In this document: positions 1 through 9,123 of the stretch, piece after piece
Layout: the number at the start of each line of letters is the position of its first letter
How positions within the stretch are numbered: position 1 is the first letter of the stretch
Source of the DNA: Nocardia brasiliensis NBRC 14402
GTDB lineage: Bacteria; Actinomycetota; Actinomycetes; Mycobacteriales; Mycobacteriaceae
Length of the DNA: 64,000 nucleotides
NCBI RefSeq assembly: GCF_000308475.2
Contig: NZ_BAFT02000062.1
Coordinates: 62,001-126,000, forward strand
Direction of reading: 5' to 3'
Notes under the pieces: model-generated
What the model saw: the letters and a program-made list of their open reading frames with translations, nothing else
Told to the model about the DNA's origin: nothing
Databases searched by the model: none
Translations under genes and position numbers: made by a program

Positions 1-226
1 GGGTGCTGTGCTCGTACGGATCCGAGATCAGGACCCGGGGCGCGAAGCCCTCGGAGGCCAGCCGCAGCGCCAGCTGTTCGCGGCCGTCGTGCGCCCCGCC
101 GAGGACCAGGATCGCGTCGGCGGACACGGGGACATCGGTGCGCGGCCGGACGTAGACGGGCCATAGCGCCGCCACGACCGACACGGCGGCGACCAGGCCG
201 AGCACGGCCCACCGCAAACGTCGCAT
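1..226 (-). CDS. YdcF/DUF218-family membrane protein, partial (3' end outside window)
   Basis: The first 75 codons are visible. An ATG at 226 opens a short basic start followed by one hydrophobic helix (about residues 6-22), then a segment ADAILVLGG at about residues 37-45. That is the characteristic beginning of the DUF218 (YdcF/SanA/ElyC) domain, whose members sit on the outer face of the membrane and are linked to envelope integrity. The rest lies beyond the window edge, so the catalytic part cannot be checked. It is divergent from the UDP-glucose dehydrogenase gene. Confidence 0.7.
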   Translation of the reverse strand, partial: MRRLRWAVLGLVAAVSVVAALWPVYVRPRTDVPVSADAILVLGGAHDGREQLALRLASEGFAPRVLISDPYEHST

Positions 227-330
227 CCCGTCGATGCTAGCCGTGTCGTCGCAGGTCAGGGCGGCCAACCCGGGCGGCGTCGCCACATGTACACCTACCG
301 TTGCCGTGACCCTTGCCTCGGTGACGTGGT

Positions 331-1683
331 GTGGCCATCGGGGAGGCTTATCAATCGATCACGCGATGCACAGTCTTCGGAACCGGGTACCTCGGGGCCA
401 CGCACGCGGCGTGCATGGCCGAACTCGGGCACGACGTGATCGGGGTGGACGTCGACCCGGGCAAGGTCGCGAAGCTGTCCGATGGTGTGGTGCCGTTCTA
501 CGAACCCGGTCTCGAGGAGGTGCTGCGGCGCAATCTCGACGCGGGCAGGTTGCGGTTCACCACGTCCTACGCCGAAGCCGCGGCGCATGCGGAGGTGCAC
601 TTCCTCGGCGTCGGCACGCCACAGAAGAAGGGTGAGTACGCCGCGGACCTGAAATACGTGCACGCCGTGGTGGATACGCTCGCCCCGATGCTGGAGCGTC
701 CGTCGGTGATCATCGGCAAGTCGACCGTGCCGGTCGGCACCGCGACCGCGCTCGGCACCAGGGCCCGCGCGCTCGCCTCGGCCGAGGTCGAGGTGGCGTG
801 GAACCCCGAGTTCCTCCGGGAAGGCTTCGCGGTGAAGGACACGCTGCGCCCGGATCGTCTTGTGCTGGGCGTGGATCGGGAACGCGACGCGGCCACCTGG
901 GTCGAGCAGCTGGTGCGCGAGGTCTACGCGGATCTGATCACCGCCGAGGTGCCGTTCCTGCTCACCGACCTGGCCACCGCGGAATTGGTGAAGGTCTCGG
1001 CCAACGCCTTTCTCGCGACCAAGATTTCGTTCATCAACGCGGTCTCGGAGGTGTGCGAGGCGACCGGCGCGGACGTGACGATGCTGGCCGACGCGCTCGG
1101 CTACGACGCCCGCATCGGCCGCCGATTCCTCAATGCCGGACTGGGTTTCGGCGGCGGCTGCCTGCCGAAGGACATCCGCGCGTTCATGGCGCGCTCCGGT
1201 GAGCTCGGCGCCGATCACGCGGTGGCGTTCCTGCGCGAGGTCGACAACATCAACATGCGCCGCCGCACCAAGGTGGTGGACATGGCGGCGCGCGCCTGTG
1301 GCGGTTCGCTGCTCGGCGCGAACGTGGCGGTGCTGGGCGCCGCGTTCAAACCCGAATCCGATGACGTGCGCGACTCCCCGGCGCTGAATGTGGCGGGCAT
1401 GATCCAGCTGCACGGCGCGGTGGTGACCGTGTATGACCCGAAGGCACTGGAGAATTCGCGCCGGGTGTTCCCGACGCTCAACTACGCCACCTCGATCGCG
1501 GAAGCGTGCGATCGCGCCGATGTAGTCTTGGTGCTCACCGAATGGGACGAGTTCACCTCATTGCGTCCGGCCGATCTGGAGCGAGTGGTGCGGTCCCGGT
1601 CGATCATCGACGGGAGGAATTGTCTCAATCGTGCCATTTGGCGAGAAGCCGGATGGGTGTACGCCGGACTGGGTACCCCGTAG
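331..1683 (+). CDS. udgA: UDP-glucose 6-dehydrogenase
   Basis: Oxidises UDP-glucose to UDP-glucuronate with two NAD+, feeding cell-wall and capsule sugars. The 450-residue length is normal for the family. The Rossmann motif GTGYLG lies near residues 17-22. The catalytic cysteine is in GFGGGCLPKD (Cys277), preceded by the conserved K-SANAF segment near residue 222, and a C-terminal UDP-binding domain follows. The GTG at 331 is chosen because a TGA at 322-324 closes the frame just upstream and no ATG, GTG or TTG lies between it and the Rossmann fold. In M. tuberculosis udgA is next to dcd; here dcd is about 9 kb away. Confidence 0.93.
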   Translation: MAIGEAYQSITRCTVFGTGYLGATHAACMAELGHDVIGVDVDPGKVAKLSDGVVPFYEPGLEEVLRRNLDAGRLRFTTSYAEAAAHAEVHFLGVGTPQKKGEYAADLKYVHAVVDTLAPMLERPSVIIGKSTVPVGTATALGTRARALASAEVEVAWNPEFLREGFAVKDTLRPDRLVLGVDRERDAATWVEQLVREVYADLITAEVPFLLTDLATAELVKVSANAFLATKISFINAVSEVCEATGADVTMLADALGYDARIGRRFLNAGLGFGGGCLPKDIRAFMARSGELGADHAVAFLREVDNINMRRRTKVVDMAARACGGSLLGANVAVLGAAFKPESDDVRDSPALNVAGMIQLHGAVVTVYDPKALENSRRVFPTLNYATSIAEACDRADVVLVLTEWDEFTSLRPADLERVVRSRSIIDGRNCLNRAIWREAGWVYAGLGTP

Positions 1684-1821
1684 AGTTGCGTCGCGGCGGC
1701 GCGGTCTGCGGCGGGAGGCACGGTCCTGCCGTATGCACAGACGCTCGCCGACGGTATGGTCCGGGGAGCGGGCCTTCGCGCTGGCTCGCATGTCGTGAAG
1801 TGTGAACGAGATGGGCAGCTG

Positions 1822-3129
1822 ATGAGTTCGGTACTGGGAGTTTCGGTGGGGGCCGGCGCTGTCCGTATGGCGCGACCACACACCGCGAACCCCCACGGGC
1901 ACGTCGAGCCGCATTCGTTCGATCTGCAGACCGTTCCGGTCGCCGGCCAGACGGTCGAGGAGCTGGCCGCCGAGGCCATCGGCGTCACGCTGGAGACCAC
2001 GCCCGGCATCACCGCCACCGCGATCGCCTACCGCAGCGAGCAGCACGCCCGCGCGGTGCGCGCGGCCATGGCCCGCCAGCAGCTGACCAATTACGAACTC
2101 GTCCCCGAGGTGGTCGCCGCGCTGGAGTTCGCGCAGTCCACCGGCGATATCCGCGGCATCTCCTCGCTGGTGGTCTACGACCTCGGCAGCTCAGGCCTGT
2201 CGGTGAGCGTGGTGGACACCCAGTCGCGCGAGATCCGCTACAGCGAGCGCACCAGCGATATCAGCGGCGACTACCTCGACTCGCTGATCCGCGAACAGCA
2301 GATCGCCTCCGGCCGGATCGCGCATCCGCCGGACGCGGCGGGCCTGGCCGCACTGGACGGGCTGTGCCGCGAAGCCAAGGAACAACTATCCTCCAACACC
2401 GCGGTCGCGCTCCCCAGCGAGCAGGGCCTGGTGTTACTGGCACAGGAGAACTTCGAGTCGCTGATCATGCTGGCGATCGAATCGTCGGCGCGGATGGCGC
2501 GCGATGTGATCACCCGCTCCGACCGCCCCGTGCACGGGGTGCTCGCGATCGGCGGTTGCGCCCGGATTCCGCTGGTGGCCAAGGTACTCGAACGCTGGAT
2601 GGGCGTTCCGGTGATCGTGCCGCAGAGCCCGGAGACCGTGGTGGCCCGCGGGGCCGCGCTGCTCGCCCGGCCGGTGCAGCCAGAGGCGGCGGCCGTCGGC
2701 GCGGTGCTCGACGACGAATTATCCCCGGCCTGGTTATCGACGCCGCCGAAGAAGCGCGGCAAACGCGAGATCAGCGGCGCGGTGCTGACCGTCAGCGCGC
2801 TCGCGGTGGTCGCCGCGATCGGCCTGGGCCTCGGCTACGGTCCCCAAGTACTGCAACGCGATTCGCACAGCGAAGGTTCGCCCACCGTGCCGACGACCAC
2901 GGCCCCGCGCACCACCACGCTCGACCCGCAGATCGCCGTCGCCCCCGCGACACCGTCGGAGACGCCCGCGGAATCGGTGGCCGCGCCGCCGCCGCGCCGG
3001 GCCACCACCGAGCCCCCGCCGCCACCGGCCCCGGGCCCCAACACCATTGTCGTACCGGGACTTCCGCCGATCGTGGTGCCCACGATCCCGCCCGAGGTCT
3101 TCCCCTTCCCACCGCCCCCGCCGCGTTAG
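1822..3129 (+). CDS. Hsp70-like membrane-anchored protein with proline-rich tail
   Basis: 435 residues. An actin-like ATPase fold is suggested by DLGSSGLSVSVVD (the phosphate-2 region of DnaK) and by IGGCARIPLV, which matches the adenosine-binding motif of Hsp70. A single membrane helix follows at about residues 319-338, then a tail rich in Pro, Thr and Ala of about 90 residues, probably outside the cell or in the wall. The N-terminus VLGVSVGAGAVRM lacks the usual DLGTT aspartate. No substrate-binding domain is present, so it is not a normal chaperone. The ATG at 1822 is preferred because the protein fold begins there. The gene converges on the YibE/F gene. Confidence 0.75.
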   Translation: MSSVLGVSVGAGAVRMARPHTANPHGHVEPHSFDLQTVPVAGQTVEELAAEAIGVTLETTPGITATAIAYRSEQHARAVRAAMARQQLTNYELVPEVVAALEFAQSTGDIRGISSLVVYDLGSSGLSVSVVDTQSREIRYSERTSDISGDYLDSLIREQQIASGRIAHPPDAAGLAALDGLCREAKEQLSSNTAVALPSEQGLVLLAQENFESLIMLAIESSARMARDVITRSDRPVHGVLAIGGCARIPLVAKVLERWMGVPVIVPQSPETVVARGAALLARPVQPEAAAVGAVLDDELSPAWLSTPPKKRGKREISGAVLTVSALAVVAAIGLGLGYGPQVLQRDSHSEGSPTVPTTTAPRTTTLDPQIAVAPATPSETPAESVAAPPPRRATTEPPPPPAPGPNTIVVPGLPPIVVPTIPPEVFPFPPPPPR

Positions 3130-3142
3130 CCGCGGCCGGTTT

Positions 3143-4417
3143 TCAGTTCCGTGCGTGCCGCGCCCGGCGCGGCGGCTCGACCGGCGCGTGGCTGCCGAAC
3201 GGACGCGCGAGCATCACGGCGATGGCGGTGGTCAGCGGGACGGACAGGGCCAGGGCGATACCGCCGACGGACGAGCGGGCGATCTCGATGGCCACGGCGT
3301 CGCCGGTGAGCACGTCCCGGATGGAACGCCCCGCGACGCTGAACAACAGCAGCAGCGGCAACGCCCCACCGGCGTAGGCGAGCACCAGCGTGTACACGGT
3401 GCTGGCGATGTGGTCGCGGCCGACCCGCATCGCCGCGGTGAAGACCTCGCGCCGCGAGGCGCCCTTGTCGATGGCGGCCAGCTCGAAGGCCGCCGAGGCC
3501 TGTGTGATGGTGACGTCGTTCAGCACGCCGAGCGAACCGATGATGAAGCCGGCCAGCAGCAACCCGGTGATGCTGACGTGTTCGATGTAGGTGGCGACGT
3601 CGGTGTTCTGTTCCTCGGACAGGCCGGTGAGATTGGTCATCTTGATCGCCACCCAGGACAGCACCGCGGCGACGATCATCGAGGTCAGCGTCCCGAGCAG
3701 GGCCGAGCTGGTGCGCAGGTTCACCCCGTGCGCCAGGTACAGCACCGCGTAGAGGATGAGCGCGCCCGCGACCAGCGCGACCGGGATGGCGGGCTTGCCG
3801 TCCAGCAGCGCCGGCAGCATGAACAGCACCAGCACCGCGAACGCGAACACCAGGCCGAGCAGCGCGCGCAGGCCGCGCCAGCGCGCCACCGCCACGATCA
3901 CCACGACGAAGGCGACGACGATCAGCGTCAGCGGTAGCCCGCGCGCGTAGTCCTCGAACGAGTACATCGGCGTGCCGCTCGGGTCGGTCTGGCGCACCAG
4001 GCGCAGCTTGTCGCCGGCGTGCAGATCGGGTTGGCCAGGGCCGGGGGCGATTTCGAGCAGGGTGCGGTTGCCCTTGTGCGGGCCGGATTCGATCTCGATG
4101 AGACTGCGCTGGCAGGTGTAGGCGTTGTTGCGCGGCGCGTCGGGCTTCTCCACGAAGACCTTGCCGATCGAGGCGCTGCCGCACGGCCCGATGTCTTGCA
4201 GCACCACCGTGCCCGCCTCGGTCTGCACCGCGCCGCCGCCGGCGTTCTGCATGGGCAGCGGGATGTCGATGTGCTGTTTGCTCGGCCAGAGCAGGAAGGC
4301 GCCTGCCAGCACCACGATGCCGATGACGGTGAGCAGTCCGATGACCACGCGGGCGGCGGTGTCGCCGATCGCGATGGGACCGGAGTGATCGTGGTGATGG
4401 TGGTGGTGATCGGTCAC
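3143..4417 (-). CDS. YibE/F-family multi-pass membrane protein
   Basis: 424 residues. The N-terminus has six consecutive histidines followed by DHS, then a first membrane helix (about 25-47), an extracytoplasmic domain with two cysteines (about 50-160), and roughly seven hydrophobic helices. The core segment SLGVLNDVTITQASAAFEL, followed by a conserved basic loop, is the signature of the YibE/F family, whose molecular role is unknown (a transporter has been proposed). The His-rich head suggests metal binding, which is inference. The start ATG precedes the His tract directly. Confidence 0.85.
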   Translation of the reverse strand: MTDHHHHHHDHSGPIAIGDTAARVVIGLLTVIGIVVLAGAFLLWPSKQHIDIPLPMQNAGGGAVQTEAGTVVLQDIGPCGSASIGKVFVEKPDAPRNNAYTCQRSLIEIESGPHKGNRTLLEIAPGPGQPDLHAGDKLRLVRQTDPSGTPMYSFEDYARGLPLTLIVVAFVVVIVAVARWRGLRALLGLVFAFAVLVLFMLPALLDGKPAIPVALVAGALILYAVLYLAHGVNLRTSSALLGTLTSMIVAAVLSWVAIKMTNLTGLSEEQNTDVATYIEHVSITGLLLAGFIIGSLGVLNDVTITQASAAFELAAIDKGASRREVFTAAMRVGRDHIASTVYTLVLAYAGGALPLLLLFSVAGRSIRDVLTGDAVAIEIARSSVGGIALALSVPLTTAIAVMLARPFGSHAPVEPPRRARHARN

Positions 4418-4760
4418 GCGCAGAGCTTAAAGGATTTCATTTTCAAGTTGCGACCGGAAACAGCCGAGGGGGTATGCCGCTGACTTGCGGAGAAGTTCGG
4501 GAGGGGGCGGCGGAGAGCAGGGGGATGTCTCCGCCGCCCACAGGGCTGGCGGCCCAGGGGGGTAGGCGGCCGAACCCGAGACCGAGTTAACCCAGGGGGG
4601 TAGGCAACTCGGTCGGACACTCGAAAGTGCCGATTCCTACTGTACACAAAAGTACTTCGTTTGCGCTAGAGAAGTCTCCAAACCTCGCATGTATTCATAC
4701 ATTCGGTATGTTTAGAGCCTGAAACCAGGGCGCTGCCGTTGCCGGAGGGTGGCGAGCAAG
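4418..4760. other. 343-bp intergenic region upstream of the YibE/F gene
   Basis: No coding sequence is supported. The part nearest the YibE/F gene is G-rich and holds a 15-bp direct repeat. The distal part (about 4620-4720) is AT-richer than its surroundings and includes a small inverted repeat CATAC-ATTCG-GTATG at 4696-4710. It probably carries the YibE/F promoter and the 3' end of the aminotransferase transcript. Confidence 0.5.
4553..4605. repeat. Two 15-bp direct repeats (CCCAGGGGGGTAGGC)
   Basis: Exact copies occur at 4553-4567 and 4591-4605, 38 bp apart start to start. They lie in the leader of the YibE/F gene. The function is unknown; a regulator-binding site or slippage-prone G tract are both possible. 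Confidence 0.75.
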
Positions 4761-6017
4761 CTACTGGCGATAGCTGGACAGGAAGTTGCCGAAGCGCTCG
4801 ATGGCGACCGCGAGGTCCCTGGCCCACGGCAGCGTGACGATCCGCAGATGATCATGGTTGGGCCAGTTGAAGCCGGTCCCCTGCACCATCAGGATCTTCT
4901 CCTGCAGCAGCAGATCCAGGATCAGCTTCGAATCATCATGGATCTCATACACATTCGGGTCCAGCCGGGGGAACGCGTACAGCGCGCCCTTCGGTTTCAC
5001 GCAGGACACACCGGGAATCATGTTCAGCCGCTCCCACGCGACGTCGCGCTGTTCCAGCAGGCGCCCGCCGGGCAGGATCAGATCCTCGATGCTCTGATGA
5101 CCGCCGAGCGCCACCTGAATCGCATGCTGCGCAGGCACATTCGGGCACAGGCGAGACGAGGCCAGCAGGTCGATCCCCTCCAGGAAACCGGCCGCGTGCT
5201 CCTTCGGACCGGTGATCGCCAGCCACCCGGAGCGATACCCCGCCACCCGGTACGCCTTGGACAGGCCGTTGAAGGTCAGGCAGAGCAGATCCGGCGCGAC
5301 CGAGGCCATGGACACGTGCTTGGCGTCGTCGTAGAGGATCTTGTCGTAGATCTCGTCGGCGAGCAGCAGCAATTGATGCTTGCGCGCTATATCGGCGAGC
5401 TGCTGCAGAATTTCCGCCGAATACACCGCGCCCGTCGGATTATTCGGATTGATCACCAGCAGCGCCTTGGTCTTGTCGGTGATCTTCGATTCGATATCGG
5501 CGATATCGGGCTGCCAGCCGCTGGACTCGTCGCACAGGTAATGCACCGGGGTGCCCCCGGCCAGGCTGGTCATCGCGGTCCACAGCGGATAGTCCGGCGC
5601 CGGGATCAGCACCTCGTCGCCGTTGTCCAGCAGCGCCTGCATGGTGATGGTGATCAGCTCGGAGACGCCGTTGCCGAGGTAGACGTCGTCCACGTCCAGT
5701 TCGGGGAAGCCCGGCACCAGCTCGTAGCGGGTGACGACCGCGCGCCGGGCCGAGGTGATGCCCTTGGATTCGGAATAGCCCTGGGCATACGGGAGCGACG
5801 CGATGATGTCGCGCATGATCACATCCGGCGCCTCGAAACCGAACGGCGCCGGGTTGCCGATATTGAGCTTGAGGATGCGATGCCCCTCCGCCTCCAGCCG
5901 TGCCGCCTGCGCGTGTACCGGTCCACGGATTTCGTAGACGACGTTCTGCAGCTTCGTGGACTGCTCGAGTACGCGCGGCGGGCGATGCGGTAGATGACTG
6001 GGGCTCACCCGTCCCAT
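4761..6017 (-). CDS. PLP-dependent aminotransferase (AlaA / Rv0337c type)
   Basis: 418 residues. Class I/II aminotransferase that most likely moves an amino group between alanine or another amino acid and 2-oxoglutarate. Seen: LNIGNPAPFGF near the N-terminus, the NPNNPTGAVYS motif, DEIYDKI, and the Schiff-base lysine in NGLSKAYRVAGYRSGW. The whole layout matches E. coli AlaA and M. tuberculosis Rv0337c (aspC). The ATG at 6017 is chosen over an upstream ATG at 6035 because the homologous part begins with the VSPSHLPHRPPR region. Substrate preference cannot be read from sequence. Confidence 0.88.
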   Translation of the reverse strand: MGRVSPSHLPHRPPRVLEQSTKLQNVVYEIRGPVHAQAARLEAEGHRILKLNIGNPAPFGFEAPDVIMRDIIASLPYAQGYSESKGITSARRAVVTRYELVPGFPELDVDDVYLGNGVSELITITMQALLDNGDEVLIPAPDYPLWTAMTSLAGGTPVHYLCDESSGWQPDIADIESKITDKTKALLVINPNNPTGAVYSAEILQQLADIARKHQLLLLADEIYDKILYDDAKHVSMASVAPDLLCLTFNGLSKAYRVAGYRSGWLAITGPKEHAAGFLEGIDLLASSRLCPNVPAQHAIQVALGGHQSIEDLILPGGRLLEQRDVAWERLNMIPGVSCVKPKGALYAFPRLDPNVYEIHDDSKLILDLLLQEKILMVQGTGFNWPNHDHLRIVTLPWARDLAVAIERFGNFLSSYRQ

Positions 6018-6127
6018 GGTGCCAGGTGCGCGCAAGCCGATAAACGTCCAGCTCGCGCCGATTGCCGGTATTTCACCGGGACGACGCGAACCGGCCCCTC
6101 GCCGGGCGCGCGATTGTGACGAGCACC

Positions 6128-7522
6128 TCAGGAAGCGGGGTTGCCAGGAGGTATCCCCTTCGCCGCCGTCGTGCCGCAGAACTCCTCGATCCGCTCGTCC
6201 AGGAAGCGCGCGCCGACCGCGTCCCGGAAGTCCGGGCCCGCGATCCGCCGGCGCACCCCGGTCAACCGCTCTTCCAGCTGCGCGATCCGTTTGTCCTCGG
6301 CCAGCCCGAGCACCGGCCGCAACGCCTCGGCGGCGCCGTCGAGACTGCCGTTGATCAGGTGCGCCGCGGCGCAGTCGACCCGGGCCAGCGATTCGGCGCC
6401 ATAGGAACGTTGCTCCGACGGTCCGTTCGAGTACAGCTCGATGGCGCGCTGGGTGGCCGCCAGCGCGGGCGTCGCCTGACCGAGATGGATGTAGGTGGCG
6501 CCGGCGTAGTACTGCGCCTTCGCGTCGTTGAAGCCGAACACGCCGCCCACCTCGTCGTGCAGCGTGTCGGTCTCGGTGACCTCACGCGCGTCGTCGGCCG
6601 CCCGGATGCAGCGATCGGCATCGGTCGAATTGCCCAGGCGCGACCAGATTCTGGCCTCGATATTGAGCAAACGCACCTTCGCCGTGGCGGATTCGGCGAA
6701 TTCCTGGCCGCTCTGCGCCAGCAGCACCCCACGGCGCGGCCGTTCCGACCAATACTCGATGAGCGCGTGCATGCCCCGGGTCCAGGCCCGTAATCCGTTG
6801 TGGCCGCACAATTCCGAATAGGCCCACGCGGCTCTGATCTGTTCGCCCGCCGCGTCGTAATAGCCCAGATCGGTACTCGCATTGGCGAGCAGACCCGAGA
6901 GGGTGCCCGCCAACAGGTACAGATGACTGGTGTCGGCGGGGCGCTGATGGCCTTCCAGCAGCCGGTACACCCGGCGGCGCACCCGTAGCATCTCCACCAT
7001 CATCGGCACCGGTGGCACGTGCACATAATCGTTCGCGATGCGTCTGACATCGGCGTCGAGCTGGTCCAACGTGGTCGCACCCACATTCGTGCTCTCGGCC
7101 TGGCCGGCGTGCTCGCTGGCCTCATGGGCAGCCGCCATGATGAGATCCCTCTCCGAAATCGCTGCTAACGCATCCCCTCTCATCGCACCGGCGTCTATGA
7201 GAGCCAAAAGGTCCGCGTCGCTCGAATATTGGGCGCGCGCCGAGGTATCGGCGGGCGCATCGAATCCGGGCGCGGTCGGTCGATCGGCCATCGGCTGATC
7301 GATCATTGCCGCAAACCGTGCCCGCACAACGTCGTCGGACCTGGCCAGGGAGGTATCGAGCGCGGCTTGGTTGATCGGACGTGGGTGCACCCGGACGCCA
7401 CCGGCCTCCCACTTCGAGACCAGGCGTTCATGCACCCCGAGATGAGCCGCGAACTGCCTGATGCTCATCCTTTTGGCATCGCGAAGGGCACGGGCCTCTT
7501 TACCTGACCATTGCCGGACCAC
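6128..7522 (-). CDS. XRE-family regulator with long C-terminal TPR-like region
   Basis: 464 residues. An N-terminal helix-turn-helix (about residues 5-45; SIRQFAAHLGVHERLVSKWE) is followed by about 380 mostly helical residues rich in alanine and leucine, including alternating segments typical of TPR-like sensors. Such regulators are common in Nocardia and Streptomyces, often beside a small gene of unknown function, as here. It starts with GTG behind GGAAGGG and is divergent from the gene at 7700. The ligand and regulon are unknown. Confidence 0.82.
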   Translation of the reverse strand: MVRQWSGKEARALRDAKRMSIRQFAAHLGVHERLVSKWEAGGVRVHPRPINQAALDTSLARSDDVVRARFAAMIDQPMADRPTAPGFDAPADTSARAQYSSDADLLALIDAGAMRGDALAAISERDLIMAAAHEASEHAGQAESTNVGATTLDQLDADVRRIANDYVHVPPVPMMVEMLRVRRRVYRLLEGHQRPADTSHLYLLAGTLSGLLANASTDLGYYDAAGEQIRAAWAYSELCGHNGLRAWTRGMHALIEYWSERPRRGVLLAQSGQEFAESATAKVRLLNIEARIWSRLGNSTDADRCIRAADDAREVTETDTLHDEVGGVFGFNDAKAQYYAGATYIHLGQATPALAATQRAIELYSNGPSEQRSYGAESLARVDCAAAHLINGSLDGAAEALRPVLGLAEDKRIAQLEERLTGVRRRIAGPDFRDAVGARFLDERIEEFCGTTAAKGIPPGNPAS

Positions 7523-7699
7523 GATGTCATCCCTTCCGAACGAACTCTTTCCCAGGGTACGAGGGGTTCGTTGGCACGGCTACATACGAAACAGAGCTGG
7601 TACCAGAGGCAGCGGAAAGGCAGCGGAAAGTGGGCGTGCGGGCGATACCGAAACGGGGTTCCTACCTGGAACCTTGAGGCGGGAGGCAAGGAGTTCGCC

Positions 7700-8149
7700 G
7701 TGAATGTGGAGAAACTCAGGACTGTCGACGATTGGGTGGCGTTCTATCGGCACGAGTTCGGGCTACCGGTAACCGAACGTGGCGGCTTCGTCATGCTGCC
7801 GATCACCAACCGTGTCTGCGTCGTCCACTTGCCGACCGCTCGTGCCGAAAAGGTCCGGGCCGCACTGGAACAGCAGGGTACCAGGGGGCCCATGCTGGCC
7901 AGGCAGATCCGGTGGAGCTTCCTCGCCGAACCGGACAGCAGGCCGGGGGTGCAGGTATTGGACGTGCTCAATCGTCTCGATATCGGTATCCCCGCCATAG
8001 GTAGTGCCGTGATGTTGCCGACCGGTCTCGGGCGGTGGACCCGGGAAGGGTGCTTCTGGGTATCCCCACCGAGACGCGGCGACACGCTCCCACCGTTATC
8101 CGTCATCATCACGACGGCACTGGCGGTGGGTGCGGGCGGCGGGGACTGA
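7700..8149 (+). CDS. Hypothetical protein divergent from the XRE regulator
   Basis: 149 residues, no family recognised. The GTG at 7700 is chosen because AAGGAG sits at 7688-7693 with 6 bp spacing, although the frame is open further upstream. The N-terminus (VEKLRTVDDWVAFYRHEFGLPV) resembles the start of small proteins found next to XRE regulators in actinomycetes; the C-terminal 50 residues carry tryptophans and ISVIITTAL-like hydrophobic sequence. No signal peptide. Being divergent from the regulator, it may be the regulator's target or partner; that is inference. Confidence 0.65.
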   Translation: MNVEKLRTVDDWVAFYRHEFGLPVTERGGFVMLPITNRVCVVHLPTARAEKVRAALEQQGTRGPMLARQIRWSFLAEPDSRPGVQVLDVLNRLDIGIPAIGSAVMLPTGLGRWTREGCFWVSPPRRGDTLPPLSVIITTALAVGAGGGD

Positions 8150-8277
8150 TCACGCGCCGCGATCGGTTCCCGTTGCCGCCCGGCGCAAACCGGGTCGAGT
8201 CCGCCCCTTAATTCTGGCAGTCGGCGGGGCGGACTCGACCCGGTGCTTCGGTGCGCGCGGGGTCGTAGGCTCGGAAC

Positions 8278-9123
8278 ATGGGCGACGATCGGCTGGGCGA
8301 TCTGCGCGGGACCTACCAGGTGCGTGCGCACCAGGTGGTGGCCGCGCCGCCCGCCGCATTCGCCGGCCTCGACGTGCTGCGCTGCTTCGGCTTCGACGTG
8401 CTGGAACCGAACCCGGTGCGCCGCAGGAAGATTCCCGGCGGCACCGTGAAGCTCGTCTTCGCGTTGGAAGGGATCTTCGAGGGACGCAGTCTCGACCCGA
8501 CCGCGCTGGTCATCGGCTTGCACGACCGCGCGGGCAGCGCGGGGCACGCCGGACGGATGCGCAGCGTTCAGCTGCAACTCGATCCACTGACCGCGCGTCG
8601 GCTGCTCGGTGTGCCGTTGGACGAATTACGCAACGAGGCGGTCCCGCTCGCCGAACTACTCGGGCCGCCGGTGCGGCAGCTGACCGAGCGGCTCGCCGAA
8701 TCCCCCAGCTGGCCGACCCGATTCGCGCTACTGGGCGAATACCTGCGCCGACGCGCCCGCGACTGCGACGACCACGCCGATCGGGCGATCGTGCATGCCG
8801 TGCGGGAACTGCGCCGGTCCAACGGAATCCGGCCGGTCACCGCGCTGGCGGCGGAAAGCGGCTGGAGCGCAAGGCATTTCCGGCGCCGCTTCGCCGAGCA
8901 GATCGGATTGCCACCCAAAGATTACGGTTCCCTGCTTCGATTCTCGGCCACTCTGACCGCCCTGACCAACCGGCCCGACCGCGACATGAGCAGCCTCGCC
9001 GGCGAATTCGGTTACTACGACCAATCGCATCTCATCCGCGACTTCCGCCGCTTCGCGGGGCCGCGCCGGGACGCCTGCTCGGCTGAGGGTTACCTCGCCG
9101 GTTCGACCAGCAGCCGAGCGTAA
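8278..9123 (+). CDS. AraC-family transcriptional regulator
   Basis: 281 residues. The N-terminal half is a divergent sensor part. The C-terminal half carries two helix-turn-helix units of the AraC/XylS type, with ALAAESGWSARHFRRRFAEQIGLPPKDY (first HTH into linker, about 195-222) and the closing motif LAGEFGYYDQSHLIRDFRRFAG (about 240-261). The effector is unknown. Its last 34 bp overlap the 3' end of the opposite TPR-like gene. Confidence 0.85.
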   Translation: MGDDRLGDLRGTYQVRAHQVVAAPPAAFAGLDVLRCFGFDVLEPNPVRRRKIPGGTVKLVFALEGIFEGRSLDPTALVIGLHDRAGSAGHAGRMRSVQLQLDPLTARRLLGVPLDELRNEAVPLAELLGPPVRQLTERLAESPSWPTRFALLGEYLRRRARDCDDHADRAIVHAVRELRRSNGIRPVTALAAESGWSARHFRRRFAEQIGLPPKDYGSLLRFSATLTALTNRPDRDMSSLAGEFGYYDQSHLIRDFRRFAGPRRDACSAEGYLAGSTSSRA

